A stretch of DNA of 64,000 nt from Lamellibrachia satsuma (GCA_033239005.1 BSQZ01000001.1:7819500-7883499); one strand, 5' to 3'. Positions 1-16,097 are shown, numbered from the stretch's first letter. Program-made: numbers and translations. The notes: generated by a model not told the origin, from the letters alone.

Positions 1-1984
1 GCGTTGAAGGAAGCAGCGAAGACAAGCAATGGAACTACAACTAATGGAACGCCTCAAGTGGCCACCGCCTAGCAGCCAATGACACTGTTCATGTTCGCTA
101 CATTCAGACCTGCCACTTCGATCAGATTTTCCATATGCAATACGGATTTTTTGGCAGTGTGTGGCCATATCCCGTTTTTTCACGGATTTGTTTCACAGTG
201 AAAAATCGTGATAAGTAAAAAAATTTGTGTTCATCAGACAGGTGTAAAATCGAGTGCTAAACTTATAGCAGACGAAGCACCAATACTGTTGATGCTAGAC
301 AGATTTCATGCAAAACCTAGTGGATTTCGTAGGAATTCTTATTTCTTTCATAGCCTGATATGTGGTGACACTGTATTGGGAAATGCTATAGGCTGATTTA
401 TATAATAACCAAAGAAAAACGTTATATGGATCTATACTGCTTTATACAGAATTTCAAGTCAAAAATACAGATTAAAAAAAATGTGGGGGGTCTGTTATGG
501 TGATGTTAAGCATGTTGCTACATTACTGCGTTGTAGTAGTGACTGGACAAGACCCGTGCAATTGCCAGATCATAGCAGGATGTTAGAACCAATACTTGTG
601 TTTAATTAAACACATTTGAGCATTTTGGGAACATTTATGTGTGTGTCCGGTGTGCGTGCGTGTCATTCTTACGATTGATTCATTAAAAACTGTATGTTGA
701 CATCTGCTATTTTTAAACCTATGTTAACACTGTACTTGACCCGCAGTTTACAACACCTGGTCAGAAACAATCGACTAACGATCAATGCACTTGTCTACAC
801 TGTGATGAATAAGATATTTATTGTGATCACATTGTTTCACAGATATGCACATAAAGAGTGCTCCTATAACAAGTTGATGGCTGTGGCTAGTCATTTGTGC
901 ATTATATTTTGACCCAATATTACGATCACGTAACAGTTAGTAAGTCCTTGTAGTGGTCATTTTCTGTTTTCTCTTGTCGAAAATTTTCTGTACAGCTTCA
1001 GAAATGGAGAGGCTGTACTGAATCTTTACGTTCTTCGCAAGTGTTGTGCTGGAGAAAGTGTGATGTCAGTATTGCCAAGCAACGTAATGTCGATATTACA
1101 GCTGGAATGGTCTGTGTGCTGTGATTTGCATTTGTACAGAACGTCATTCCTTATGACACATATCACGAGAAACACGTAGTTGTGTTTATCTGCATTTTCC
1201 TGTACCATATGAGCTATGTGAATGTTTTTAAATACTTTATTACTTTTTCATATTTATAATCCTACAATGTGTATCATGTTCTTTCTTCCAGCGATCTGTT
1301 CCGTTAATGTGGATTTGATTGTTGTGCGTTTTTGCATGCTCAGTGTGGTTAACATAATCCATGCAGAAAGTATATAGCGAATTATGTATCGAATATACAT
1401 CGTGGTTTTGGTTGGATGATAACATTGTTAACATGTCTTGTTATGAAGAGCTGCATTACCAAAGTGTTTGATGATATTATGTGAGACTCGCGGCAGCAAA
1501 TTAATCAACTGCAATGCCTGAGAGGTAATTGTATATGTTATTTGTATTCAGGTCATTGATTTAATGTATTGCATATTGTGTGTGCGTGCGTGCGTACGTG
1601 CGTGTGTGCGTGCGGACGTGCTTCACTAAAACAAATCGGCGGAGTTGTCTGTTTTTCATCTACGCCGTTATACACTGTTAATTAAGTTTTGTTATTTTGA
1701 ATATGTTGACTAGGATTTTATGTGTAACATGAATAAATAAATATTCATAAATAGCATTGATTTACGTCGATAGGAACTTGCGCTTATCAGTTGGTCGTAG
1801 TGTGAATCTCGAAGATGTTCGTGACAGAATGGTTGTGTCACAGAGACAACTGAATATGACTGGCTTGATTGTTCAATTTATTATTTTCTAAACAAGCTTG
1901 ACTAACTAGAAAAAAACATACTAGGCCCTCGTGGATTGGAAGGTAGTGGGTGTCCCATTTAAGTGAGGGGAACGAAGACAGAAG
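1..1984. other. Intergenic, no gene seen
   Basis: No coding exon, RNA gene or recognisable repeat could be supported. The only structure is a short GTGC/GTGT-rich microsatellite around 1,579-1,620. The short open frames here lack coding character and splice context. Confidence 0.6.
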
Positions 1985-2620
1985 TAATAATTTTATATAA
2001 TATGGGCTCTTTCAAGACAAAAACACACATTTCTGTACCATGCTTAGGTTTAAACCCAAATTGGTTAAATGTAGTTTGCAGACAATTCTCCATACGACAA
2101 TACAGATTTTTTTTCAACAACTTTGGTGAATACATTTGATAAGCATATAGGTCGATAGTTATCCTTCTCACTTATACGTTTCATTTCATCCTTGATACTA
2201 GGAACAATGACCGACGTTAGCATGGATCTTGGAACATATCCATGGATTAGGAGAGCAGACATTAATATAGACAATAACACTGGCAGCTGCTGACTAGTAA
2301 ATTTCATGTGTTCACCATCCAGTCCGGGGGACTTATTGTACGATAAGTCATTGATAATTTCTTCAATTTCACTGGAAGTAACAATCATGTTTGGATCAAG
2401 AACAGAATGGTGCCTGCACAAATCAGCATGCAATCCTTTACAGTTACTTCCATTCACCATATTAAATATGTTGTTGTAAAGCTCTTGTCACACCACACTT
2501 ATCATGTTGTCATTACCCTGAGCATTACCCACAACATTAGCTAACTTGTTTTTACTGTTTAAAGAGTTTTTTATTTCTCTCCAGAAAGTTCTGTCATTCG
2601 TTTCACACATCTTTTCGGCG
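1985..2620 (-). pseudogene. Non-LTR retrotransposon reverse transcriptase fragment (LINE A)
   Basis: Minus-strand remnant of a LINE-type reverse transcriptase. Reading down from 2,620 there is a linker-like stretch (FWREIKNSLN), an in-frame TGA near 2,490, then RT motifs: SPGLDG (about 2,331-2,314), a hydrophobic stretch ending in IVPSIKDE, and NYRPICLSNVF (about 2,160-2,128). A frameshift near the T-run at 2,106-2,113 moves the frame, and the next RT block (NQFGFKPKHGTEMC, about 2,080-2,030) continues in the other frame. Only the N-terminal half of the RT is present; no YADD box is seen. The 5' side stops at the (TA)n tract. It is dead. The clade was not assigned. Confidence 0.8.

Positions 2621-2624
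<4 letters not shown>

Positions 2625-2695
<71 letters not shown>
2625..2695. repeat. (TA)n microsatellite
   Basis: Perfect alternating TA run of about 70 bp that abuts the truncated LINE fragment. Confidence 0.98.
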
Positions 2696-2697
<2 letters not shown>

Positions 2698-3888
2698 CGT
2701 AACAAGCTGACAAACGTTTTATATCGAACAACATCATAGGAGTGTCATAACTTACGTCATAAACAACGTCACATCCAGCATTGTGCGTCACTGTTTCCTT
2801 TCACAAACCTCGTTTCCGTTTACCTGTGCCCAGGATCACACGACACGAACTCCGGCACAATGTTCGGTTAGGCTAATTCTAAGGATCGATTAATTGGACG
2901 TCAATAAGAAAGTTGTCTTTAATTGGCACCGAAATTGGATTAGGTTTGATTTCCATGTGACTTCTGGTGGCTATGATCGGATTACGGAAGATCGTAAAGT
3001 CAGCTAGCTCAACCAGCTAAACCAGCCATTACGTATCAACATATCGAGGAACTTTGGAATCCTGAAAAATTCAACTTGTTTGTAAATTGAGCAATATTGC
3101 CGTGTAAAACTACAATCTCCTGATGGCGTGTGGAATGGAAGCCGTTGGTATTGGCACATCCTCGATCCCCGACGTAACAATTATATGTGTCTTTGTTATT
3201 GTCATTTCTGTTTTTAAGCATAATATTCACACTGGTAGCATTTATACAGTCAGTATATAATGTCTTCCAGTTATCTGCCGTCCTCTGTGATAACGAGAAC
3301 TTTCCTATATCCAGTCTATGGTCTTAGTGTCTGTATCAACCAATGGCAGTGTTTGGAATGAGGGGGATATGTGGGGTTCCGGAACCCCCCCCCATACGGC
3401 ACAAGGGACCTCCCGTAAGAAAGAAAAATGTAAGTTTGGGGGTCCCACATTTTATCGTTGTACCGATGTAATTACCCTTCCGCTGTTGCACCTGTTGCTG
3501 CGTGTGAGGCTACTCTGGTTCCTCTGTGCTAGAACTCAACAGTTTTCGCAGAACTCGACGGTTTTCGTAGAACTCGATCAATATCGCAGCAAGTATTCGA
3601 CGGTTTTCGCAGAACAGAACGGCTTTCGCAGGATTCGACATCATTATGTTGGTGGTTTAGCTTATTAATTCAGCTCACTTTATTGTCAGTAAGTTAATCT
3701 CTGTTATTATTAAGGTGTGTGTGTTCTGTGGTTAATGGCGCCATCTGTTGGGTGTCTGCAGTAATGCCACCAATGAGTGTCTAGTTGAGGCACATTTTAC
3801 CTTGGCATTTTACTTCTCAGAATTACAGAGCACTGTGTCTGCAAGTGCATTACTCCAGTAACAATGGTTTAGACCACAATTTACGATT
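2696..3888. other. Intergenic with a palindrome and short tandem repeat
   Basis: No gene seen. It contains the perfect 16-bp palindrome GGGGTTCCGGAACCCC at 3,373-3,388 and an imperfect tandem array of about 20-bp units of the form AGAACTCGACGGTTTTCGC at roughly 3,530-3,640. GCGCCATCTGTTGG at 3,738-3,751 is a single CTCF-like 14-mer. The 116-codon open frame over 3,318-3,668 is low complexity and is not called a gene. Confidence 0.55.
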
Positions 3889-3935
3889 TAGTCATTTAGC
3901 AGACGCTCTTATCCAGAGCGACTTGCAATAATTGC
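3889..3935 (+). repeat. SINE-core-like short conserved repeat
   Basis: The stretch TTTAGCAGACGCTCTTATCC followed by AGAGCGACTTGCAAT closely resembles a conserved interspersed-repeat segment that I know to be very common in fish and other aquatic animal genomes (TTTGGCAGACGC..TTATCC.AAGCGACTTACA). CGCTCT and AGAGCG can pair as a small hairpin. The boundaries of the full element are not visible. Confidence 0.5.
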
Positions 3936-4589
3936 ATTCAACCTCAGTTGGTAAAATAACTTCTGATCGCTATGATAGCAAGAATGTCTTTTCACAAAAA
4001 TAGACACTAATAGCCATTACAGTGCCTGAAAAGAAGATTTTTTAAGAAGATTTTGTTTCGTGGGTGACCAATATTTTAGGGAACCCTCCCCCCAAGAGTC
4101 AGTGGTCATTTCGAACACTGCGATGCGTTGCTAAGAATGATTTCGAATATATACGGGAAAGTTAGCATCAGCATGTATAGCCGCTAAGATTTTCGAATCG
4201 AAAAGGCGCGAAATAGCTGTCGTTTATTAACACAATATTCCTAATACTTGTGCCTTGAACACAGGACTACAGCTTGTGCACGTCGGCGAAACGTCGGTTG
4301 CCGTAAAAGTAGCACCAATTTCCATCGCTCTGGGTAACGTAGGCCCACACGTCTACGCTGGCTGGTATTGTAAAGGGTTGATGTGGGCAGAAACCACTGG
4401 TGATAAGGGGTTGTTTCCACTCGGTCGGGTGACCTCTGCCACCCCATTTCGGCTCACTATTCACCGTCCGTTCGCTCTCTCCCTCTCCTTCGCCACCCCT
4501 GCCCTATGCCCCTTTCTCCCCTTACTCCAGCACTTACTTTCTATTTCTTCCCCTCTCTCCGCTCCTTCTCCCTGCCTATTCCAACGCCT
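3936..4589. other. Intergenic, no gene seen
   Basis: No supported feature. Long open frames that start here run into the CT tract and owe their length to it. Confidence 0.5.
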
Positions 4590-4998
4590 CCTCCCCTGTC
4601 TCTGTCTGTCTGTCTCTCTCTCTCTCCCTCCCCCCTCCCTCCCTCCCTCCCTCCCTCCCTCTCTCCCTCCCTCTCCCTCTCCCTCTCCCTCTTCCTCTTC
4701 CTCTTCCTCTTCCTCTCCCTCTTCTCCCTCTCCCTCTCCCTCTCCCTCTCCCCCCTCTCTCTCTCCCTCTCCCTCCCCCCTCTCTCTCTCCCTCTCCCTC
4801 GCCTCTCTCTCTCTCTCTCCCTCCCTCCCTCTCCCTCCCTCCCTCCCTCTCCTTCTCCCTCTCCCTGGGCTCTCCCTCTCCCTCTCCCTCTCCCTCTCCC
4901 TCTCCCCCATCTCTCTCTCCCTCCTCTCTCTCTCTCTCTATCTCTCTCTCTGTCTCTCTCTCTCTCTCCCCCCTCTCTCTCTCCCTCTCCCGCGCCAC

Positions 4999-5056
<58 letters not shown>

Positions 5057-5149
5057 TCTCTCCCTCCCTCCCTCTCCCTCCCTCTCCCTCTCCCTCTCTC
5101 TCTCTCTCTCTCCCCCTCTCCCCCTCTCCCTCTCCCCATCTCTCTCTCC

Positions 5150-5187
<38 letters not shown>

Positions 5188-5190
5188 CTC
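4590..5190. repeat. (CT)n / (CCCTCT)n polypyrimidine tract
   Basis: About 600 bp of nearly pure pyrimidine on the plus strand, mixing CT dinucleotides, CCCT and CCCTCT units. It produces Ser/Leu/Pro-rich (plus) and Arg/Glu/Gly-rich (minus) open frames of up to 331 codons in several frames at once. That pattern is an artefact of the repeat. Confidence 0.97.
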
Positions 5191-7583
5191 TATCATCTAT
5201 CTCATCTCCTATCACCAAGTACTGCTTCGATCAATTATCCTTTAATTTAATTAAATGTTATGTTAACTGAAACACATTTATTCACAATATCTGCCCACGG
5301 ATTCTATGAAAGTTTTGATATGAACGAAATACTTCTTTCGTAGTTAACGACACAGTTGGCGAGTCCGGTGGTTTTTATTTTTGCGTGGCAACGGCGGTGT
5401 CGTAGGAAGGGAGCGGTGCTTGTTAGCTTGGGCAGAGTTACACAATCCGACGTAAGCGAAAAGAGGGTAGTCGTAATTAGAGATATTCCAACATCTGCTC
5501 GTCGCTTAGCGGTGATTATTTACGCAGCCCCACAGTGTGCATAGGAAGGGCCGGCTGACGGGGATGGAGGCCGCTCGACTTTGAGACACATCGGCATTCG
5601 CCAGGTTCAAAAGAAACAATTTTCTACTTTGTTGGCTTCTTTCGTGGATCCGCCGGTAAACGCACTTTGCCGGTTTAAGTTACTGTGCGGCTCGCCTAGA
5701 ACCCCATTTGGTGAAATAGCTTCGCTTAATCGAGATGGCGACATCACGATTTGGGCGTCTGAGTGTCGTTGGCCTATGTAATTGACGTCGAATTTTGGCG
5801 ATGTTTCAATCGTACGTAACGCCATTTACTGTTTTAGCCGAGTGCTTCGAATTGTTTTTCATGTTTAGCAAAACCGACCAAGTAATATCGTCTGCCTAGG
5901 TTATAGTCGTTATGGTGTGTTGTTTAAACTGTAGGACCACGTAATGTCCTTTGTTATTCGGGCTATTGTTAGGAAAACAGCCATAATCATTGCACCCTTC
6001 GCTACGCCCTCCCCGTTTACTCGACATGGGACACCGAGCAGCGGGACATGTCCCCGTTTCCGTTTGGGCTCCCTGCGTGTCCCAGTCGAAAGACTGGCCG
6101 GTGGGCTGACGTAACAGAAGTTCATTCACTGGTCGATCATCACGGCGGTGTTTAGATATCACATGGCAGTGTTTGGGCACGCGACCCTAGGTGATCGTAA
6201 CTGTTCCTGCCATCTCGGGAGGCTTTCGTAGTCTTCCATCGCATAGGTGTCAACACTACCGCTTTCGGGCGGGAAATACTGCGTTTTCCCCTCATCCCGC
6301 TTTCCCGCGGTTTGGACAAAATAACCCGCTTTTTGTAATTAAAAAAAAAACATAATTTACGGTAAAATCGGTATATTTGTTGCATAAGAGGCCATTCTAG
6401 ACATATTTTATTTATTTGATCTCCAATTATTTCACATTTTCTAGTGTATCCGTTCACAGCGAACGAGAACGGCACATCAAAATGGCGACCCGTAAAACAA
6501 CACTTTAAAAACGCTAAAAAAACCGAAGACGGTTGAGTGCAGGAGGTTGTTTCCCGCTTTTCATAAACACTGTCGCGTTTTTCCGTGAGCAGATGTTGAC
6601 ACGTCGGTTGTCAGCAACAGCGCCAGCGAGGCCGGTAACAGCACTAATTATCTCCCATTGGCGACCGACCAACTACACGATGTTCAGTTACTGTAGAAAC
6701 ACTGATCCGACGATTCACTTACGAAACTTGAGTCATCGTCGTATTAGTGGTATGCTGTGGATATAGTTTTGAAAACCAGACACGTGTTACCATTTTAATC
6801 CTGCGTGCTGACCGCGAGTATGTTTGGCGAATTGCCACGTTCGGCATATGTTAATTTTCGTGAGGGCATTCTGGGAAAACCACCAACGAAATCGTTTGTT
6901 TCCTGAAACGTTCCACGGGAAACCGCTCAGTCAACAGACCATCCTTGCTGCCTGATTGCGTCTTTGTCCAGTGGAATGAAGTGTTCACACGTCCAAAGGA
7001 AACACATACCACCCCCCCCCACACCCCCGGTTGAACAAAAGCCGATTGCTAATAGTATATCATCGTATTATAAGTGTTTTTTCTTTTTCGTTCCGAAGGA
7101 TGTTTCCACCCCAGCGCAATTTCCTTTCTCCAGTAACTTGTCTGATGCTATGTCGGTGTCTTCCTTCCGAGCGTCACGTTATTTTATTTTGCGTATGCAT
7201 CTGAGACATTGACTTGTATACTTATATATGTTTGGATCTGTCTTTGTTGCTTTCCTCTTCGTGTCTCAGTCATAGAGCAATGCGGTGGTTTCACGGTGGT
7301 TTTGACGATTCGTATTTGTAGAGAATGATATTGTTCAAATTGACACGATTACCTACTTTATTTCCGGAGAATGGCATTATATGTTTACAAAACCTCTACG
7401 GTCAGTTTTCTTGGAGGCGGCAGGTTTTATTAATTTCCTACTATATTAGAACAAATGTGCATATTCGTTGCAATGTATCACAATTAACCGGCTGCACTCG
7501 GCCTGCGATATAGTGCGGACGAACTCATTGTCGAACAGAGACGACAGCTAGCAATAATCCTAGACCACTGGCTTCATCTATCA
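5191..7583. other. Intergenic, no gene seen
   Basis: Unique-looking mixed-composition DNA. No splice-bounded exon or known domain was found in any frame. A poly-C patch lies near 7,012-7,026. Confidence 0.5.
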
Positions 7584-8483
7584 CAGCGGTTCTCAAACTG
7601 GGGGCCGTGAGCCCCTGGGGGTCGTTTGGCAATTTCAATGGGGCAGTTTCAGTGGGGTCGTCTTACCATCCCTTGTAAATTTAATTCGTGTACAAGTTTC
7701 ACGCTATTCAAATTATGTATGGCGTGTGATATGTGAATACGATTTAGAAAGTACATTTTGTGAGGCCATTGCGTATCATTCTTGGGAATGTAACCGTAAA
7801 CGAGTGGCGCGAACAGGCGTTAAAAATAACAAAAACTGCCCCCCTCCCCCCCCCCCGTTCGTTGTGCGGTTGTCCGCTAGGCGAATCATGGTTGAAAAAC
7901 GTGACCATGTATGAAACTGGACTCGCTGTTTGAAAAATGTAAGAAGAAAATAATACGTTTTTTATAATAAAGCACAAATACCTTACCTTGATGAGTGCTT
8001 GAATGAAATTGAATAATTTATGACGTGTGCTAAATAATCATATTATTATTAAAAATTGTAATTTGTACTTTGACACTCTTGTAGCATTTTTTTACGCAAA
8101 TTAGTGACCAGAAATAAATGTGAATAGGGTGTGACTTGTTGCCATATTAAATATGTGACAGTATATAACCAATTTACGTTTTTTAAACTTAATCATAGTT
8201 TATTTAATCATTGAACATTGTAAATTAAATCATTTGAATTGCAATTCTACAAATTTAAGTTGCACTTAGCTGTCCAATTCAAATGGAATAAAACCATTTA
8301 ATTCGGAACAAGGAGTTGCTTGTAACATAATGCTTAATTAATGCATTTTTCAGGTGGTAATGCTACTTTAAGGCGATCTGACAGCTATAGAGATGTTTCA
8401 GTTTATAAATCGTTGTTTCATTCCATGTATGCTAAAAATTATATTTGATTTCCAATTTTAGCAGGCGTAGAGGTCAAGACAGC

Positions 8484-8744
8484 ATGGCGTCTAGCAAGAA
8501 ATGCACCTATCTGGACAGCTACCTTAATTTCGGTTTTACAAGTATAAACGAGAGAGGAGTTGTAAAACACCAATGTGTGATTTGCTACAAAGTCCTGGCA
8601 GCTGAAGTGCTGAAGCACAGCAAGTTTAAATCACACCTACAGTCAAAGCACCATGAACATGTTGGAAAGGGTCGTTCACTTTTTAATCGGCAGCAACACC
8701 AGCTGAAGAAGCAGCGCACTGATGCTGATGGCGCCATCTATTAA
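8484..8744 (+). pseudogene. BED-type zinc-finger exon of the hAT transposase
   Basis: Open frame from ATG 8,484 to TAA 8,742-8,744 (86 codons), preceded by an acceptor-like TTTTAG at 8,456-8,461. It carries a BED-finger pattern: Tyr/Phe-rich start (SYLNFGFTSI), CVIC for the two cysteines and HLQSKHHEH for the histidines, as in ZBED5/SCAND3-like proteins of hAT origin. The frame closes at the point where the transposase should continue, so it is the N-terminal part of the broken transposase. Alternatively it could be a short free-standing BED protein, but the surrounding element argues against that. Confidence 0.75.
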
Positions 8745-10332
8745 CAGAACTCTGCATGAGTGGAGTCATCATGTCTTGTCTCCTAGTGAATAGCAAGAGA
8801 AGCCTTACACTACCAGGGAGCAGCTGATTGTACTTGTACCAAGACCATGGTTAAACTTGCTTTGGGGGAGAAGAGTGCGGAAAAAACTTTGTGTCATTTC
8901 CCTTTCGAACGATACTGTCCACCAGAGAATATGTGAGCTTTCCCTATCAAAGAACGGGTGATACAGGAAATAAAAACATGCTGGTTTGTTCAGCATCCAA
9001 CTCAATAAATCTACATATATTCAGTCCTGCTCTCAACTGATGGTGTTATTAAACGCGTTCACAGTGGCGACCGGAAGGAAGAATTCCTATTTTGTGATGA
9101 CCCCGAGCTAACAACCAAAGGCGACGATGTGTTGGCGAAACTCTCTGAATGCTGTGAAGCCGAAGGCCTTGATTGGCGCAATCTTTGTGGCGTATGTACC
9201 CATGGGGTCACTGCAATACTTGGGTCTCGGTCAGACTTCGTGACCCTCGTCAAATAGAAAGCTCCAGACGCCTGTTCTCTGCATTGCAAGATTCATAGGC
9301 AGGCCCTTGCATCAAAGATTCTATCCAAGGCACTCCGGGAAACTCTTGATACCGTCATAAGAACTGTGAACTTTGTGAAAACAAGTGCCCTCAACTGGTG
9401 CCTTTTTAAGCGATACCAGGACACGGACTATGTTCACGAAATGCTTATATTTTACACGCAAGTCCACTAGCTGTCCAAAGGCAATGTTGTCCAACGTGAT
9501 TTCGCACTTTCGCTCATTCTCGGTATCCAAAACAAAATGAATCTGCTCTCAGCTTGGACAGAAGATGATTGGGAATTACGACTAGCCTACCTCGTGGACA
9601 TTTTCGGACAGCTGAACTCTCTAAATGTTGAACTCCAATGGAAAGAAAGCTTGATCATCGATGTTGTTGAGAAGATTAAAGCCTCCATTAGCAAGTTGGA
9701 AAATTGTAGGCGCAAAATTAGCTTGGGTCATGTTGCTATGTTGGAAACAGTATTAGAAGTTACATAGGAATGCGATGGCGCAACGCAGACTTTAATCACT
9801 GACCACCTTGCAGCCTTGGAACTGGAGTTCACAAGATACTTCCCAGAAATATCGAGTAAAACATCTCGGCTACTAAGGGACCCATTCACTGCCCCAGTGA
9901 CATCTATACCTGATGACAATGATGCTGCTCAGTCAGAGCTTTTGGGACTCCAAGAAGGTTCAGGCGCCGAGATGAAGTTCGACACTGAAACTCTCAAAGT
10001 GGTCTGGTCAACGATGGCAGCTACCTACCCTAACTTGTGTGATCTGGCCTTCCGTCACCTCCTACCATTCGCCTCAACCTACCCTAACTTGTGTGATCTG
10101 GCCTTCTGTCACCTCCTACCATTCGTCTCAACCTACCCTAACTTGTGTGATCTGGCCTTCCGTCACCTCCTACCATTCGTCTCAATCTACCCTAACTTGT
10201 GTGATCTGGCCTTCTGTCACCTCCTACCATTCCCCTCAACCTACTGTTGCTGACCTCCGATGTGCTCTCGCAGTAACAAAACCCAGAATCAAGAAACTTG
10301 TCGATGTTATTCAGCATCAACCTTCTCATTGA
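8745..10332 (+). pseudogene. hAT transposase remnant (ZBED5-like), multiply broken
   Basis: Successive plus-strand frames, separated by stops and frameshifts, give recognisable blocks in the family order. They are: EEFLFCDDPE and WRNLCGVCTHG (about 9,080-9,200), KIHRQALASK then NFVKTSALNW (about 9,285-9,400), LSKGNV (about 9,470), WELRLAYLVDIFGQLNSLN (about 9,570-9,630), LEFTRYFPEI, and the C-terminal dimerisation region with LLPF blocks. The last piece, PRIKKLVDVIQHQPSH, ends at a stop at 10,330-10,332, where family members normally end. At least five stops or frame changes show it is not expressed as a transposase. Confidence 0.85.
10022..10240 (+). repeat. 54-bp in-frame tandem repeat, 4 copies, inside the hAT transposase
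   Basis: Four consecutive 54-bp units encode (T/I)YPNLCDLAF(R/C)HLLPF(A/V/P)S, the C-terminal YP..A..LLPF block of hAT transposases. The open frame is kept through all copies. The family normally has one copy, so this is a local tandem amplification. Confidence 0.95.
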
Positions 10333-10601
10333 ACTGATTAAAACTGACATTTCTTTGCGCAACGTCTGTAATATACGACTTCAAATAACCCAGAATCAAG
10401 AAGCTTTTCGATGTTACGCAGCACCACTCTTATCATTGAATTGAATCAAACTGACACTTCTTTGTGCGACGTCTGTAAAATATAACTTTAAATAACCCAA
10501 AATCAAGAAGCTTTGATGTTTTGCAGCATCACCCATCTAACTGAATTGATAAAAACGCAAATTTCTTTGGGCAACGTCTGTAAAAGTATGACTAAATAAA
10601 A
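10281..10601 (+). repeat. 107-bp tandem repeat, 3 copies, 3' end of the hAT element
   Basis: Units start at ACCCAGAATCAAGAA (10,281), again at 10,388 and, with ACCCAAAATCAAGAA, at 10,495, a constant 107-bp period. The first unit includes the last transposase codons; the later ones are noncoding copies with substitutions. Confidence 0.93.
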
Positions 10602-10725
10602 AAAATTCCTACCGTTGGTTTTAAAGTAAATAGTAGTAATTTTGGAATCAGTAGGAATGGGGGGGTCGTCATGAAGACAGTCTGTGAAAAAGGGGTCATG
10701 GTGCAAAAAAGTTTGAGAACCACTG

Positions 10726-11672
10726 ATTTATAATATACATTAGAAAAATAACACGTCTACTTTTAAGTAGTCACACTGATGAATCTGTACAGTTGTTCTA
10801 CGTTCATTTAAAGCGTTATAACTAGGAAATATTAATTTGTAGACAAAGACAAGAATCCCTCCAAGAGACACACGTCTATCCGCGTCGCCTGAATAATGTG
10901 GCGCCACGTATTCATTGTTGGTCACTCAGAGCCAACGCAGGCGGACATCCCAGATTGTATCAGGTCGGCCTCGGGCCCGGGGGACACGAGATGACTGGTA
11001 CAGTGTCCCACACCATAAAGTCATCCGGTAATAATAGGACAGAGGGCGTTTGTCGAGAGCTTAACGACTGATGTTACGTCAGAGCGTTGTCAGGCGCTAA
11101 TCGGCGGCACACGACTGCTGTCACGGCCGCTGTTACGGCTTCCTCCACGCAGAGTGCCACCAGCACTGAAGGCGGGGCTCACATAGTCACGTCACATCAA
11201 ATACGTGTACACTCCCTCGAATATGGATTCCTAAGAGTAAGTCACGACGATGGATTAGGAATTTTACGACTTCACAAGGCGCAGATTGTTTTGCTCCAAA
11301 ACGCTTTCTAAACCGTGCCCCATTGCATCGACTATAATATAACTACTACAGGGCATCAATTTAGTATTTCTGCCTCTGCGAATAAAACGGTCTCCCAGCA
11401 CCAAAGCTGACATCCTTGTCACTATAATATTATAGCAGCTAATCGTTGGCAGTTAATATTTTAATAGCATGTTATGTTGCAACAGCCGTCATATGTTACA
11501 AGACACTTGCAACATGTGCACGTAAAACATGGATTTGTATTGTCCAGTAAATTTGTTCCGGTAGAATACACACGTTTGGTTGTCATACTGTCAGTTGTGT
11601 ACAATTTTCTCCAGCAGTTGTGTAAACCGTCGAACGTTAGGGAGGTCGTATCTTCACCGAACTTAAACAATT
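10726..11672. other. Intergenic, no gene seen
   Basis: No exon, RNA or repeat supported. The short overlapping open frames around 11,461-11,722 are on both strands and show no domain. Confidence 0.5.
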
Positions 11673-11808
11673 ACAGTGAGACCTATCATAAGCGACCGAT
11701 CTTAATACAGTTGGTCTCTTGATGACGGTGGTACTTCGGGAGGGGTTGATAGTGGTCATTAATTACAGATGGTCTCTTGATGCAGGTGGTCGCTTGAGCA
11801 GGTTCTGT
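11673..11808. mobile_element. Short inverted-repeat (MITE-like) element
   Basis: ACAGTGAGACCTATCATAAG followed by CGACC at the left is matched in inverted orientation at the right by GGTCGCTTGAGCAGGTTCTGT. The interior repeats the theme GGTCTCTTGATG(A/C). Terminal repeats of this 'AAGCGACC / GGTCGCTT' type occur in many invertebrate MITEs. No clear target duplication is seen. Confidence 0.5.

Positions 11809-16097
<4,289 letters not shown>

Larger units (their letters stand above)
7584..10725 (+). mobile_element. hAT-superfamily DNA transposon, full-length but inactive
   Basis: The ends are inverted repeats typical of hAT elements: CAGCGGTTCTCAAACT at 7,584-7,599, and CAGTGGTTCTCAAACT read on the minus strand from 10,725. 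Both continue into similar GGGG/CCCC-rich subterminal sequence. The flanking octamers ATCTATCA (7,576-7,583) and ATTTATAA (10,726-10,733) agree at 6 of 8 positions, consistent with an aged 8-bp target duplication. The inside carries a BED zinc finger and a stop-ridden transposase of the ZBED5/SCAND3-like type on the plus strand, plus two tandem expansions. The element is 3.14 kb and not functional. Confidence 0.88.

Noticed and set aside
4255..5270. Long Ser/Leu/Pro-rich open frames (331 and 254 codons) and Arg/Glu-rich ones on the other strand
   Set aside because: They are translations of the (CT)n tract, open in several frames at once.
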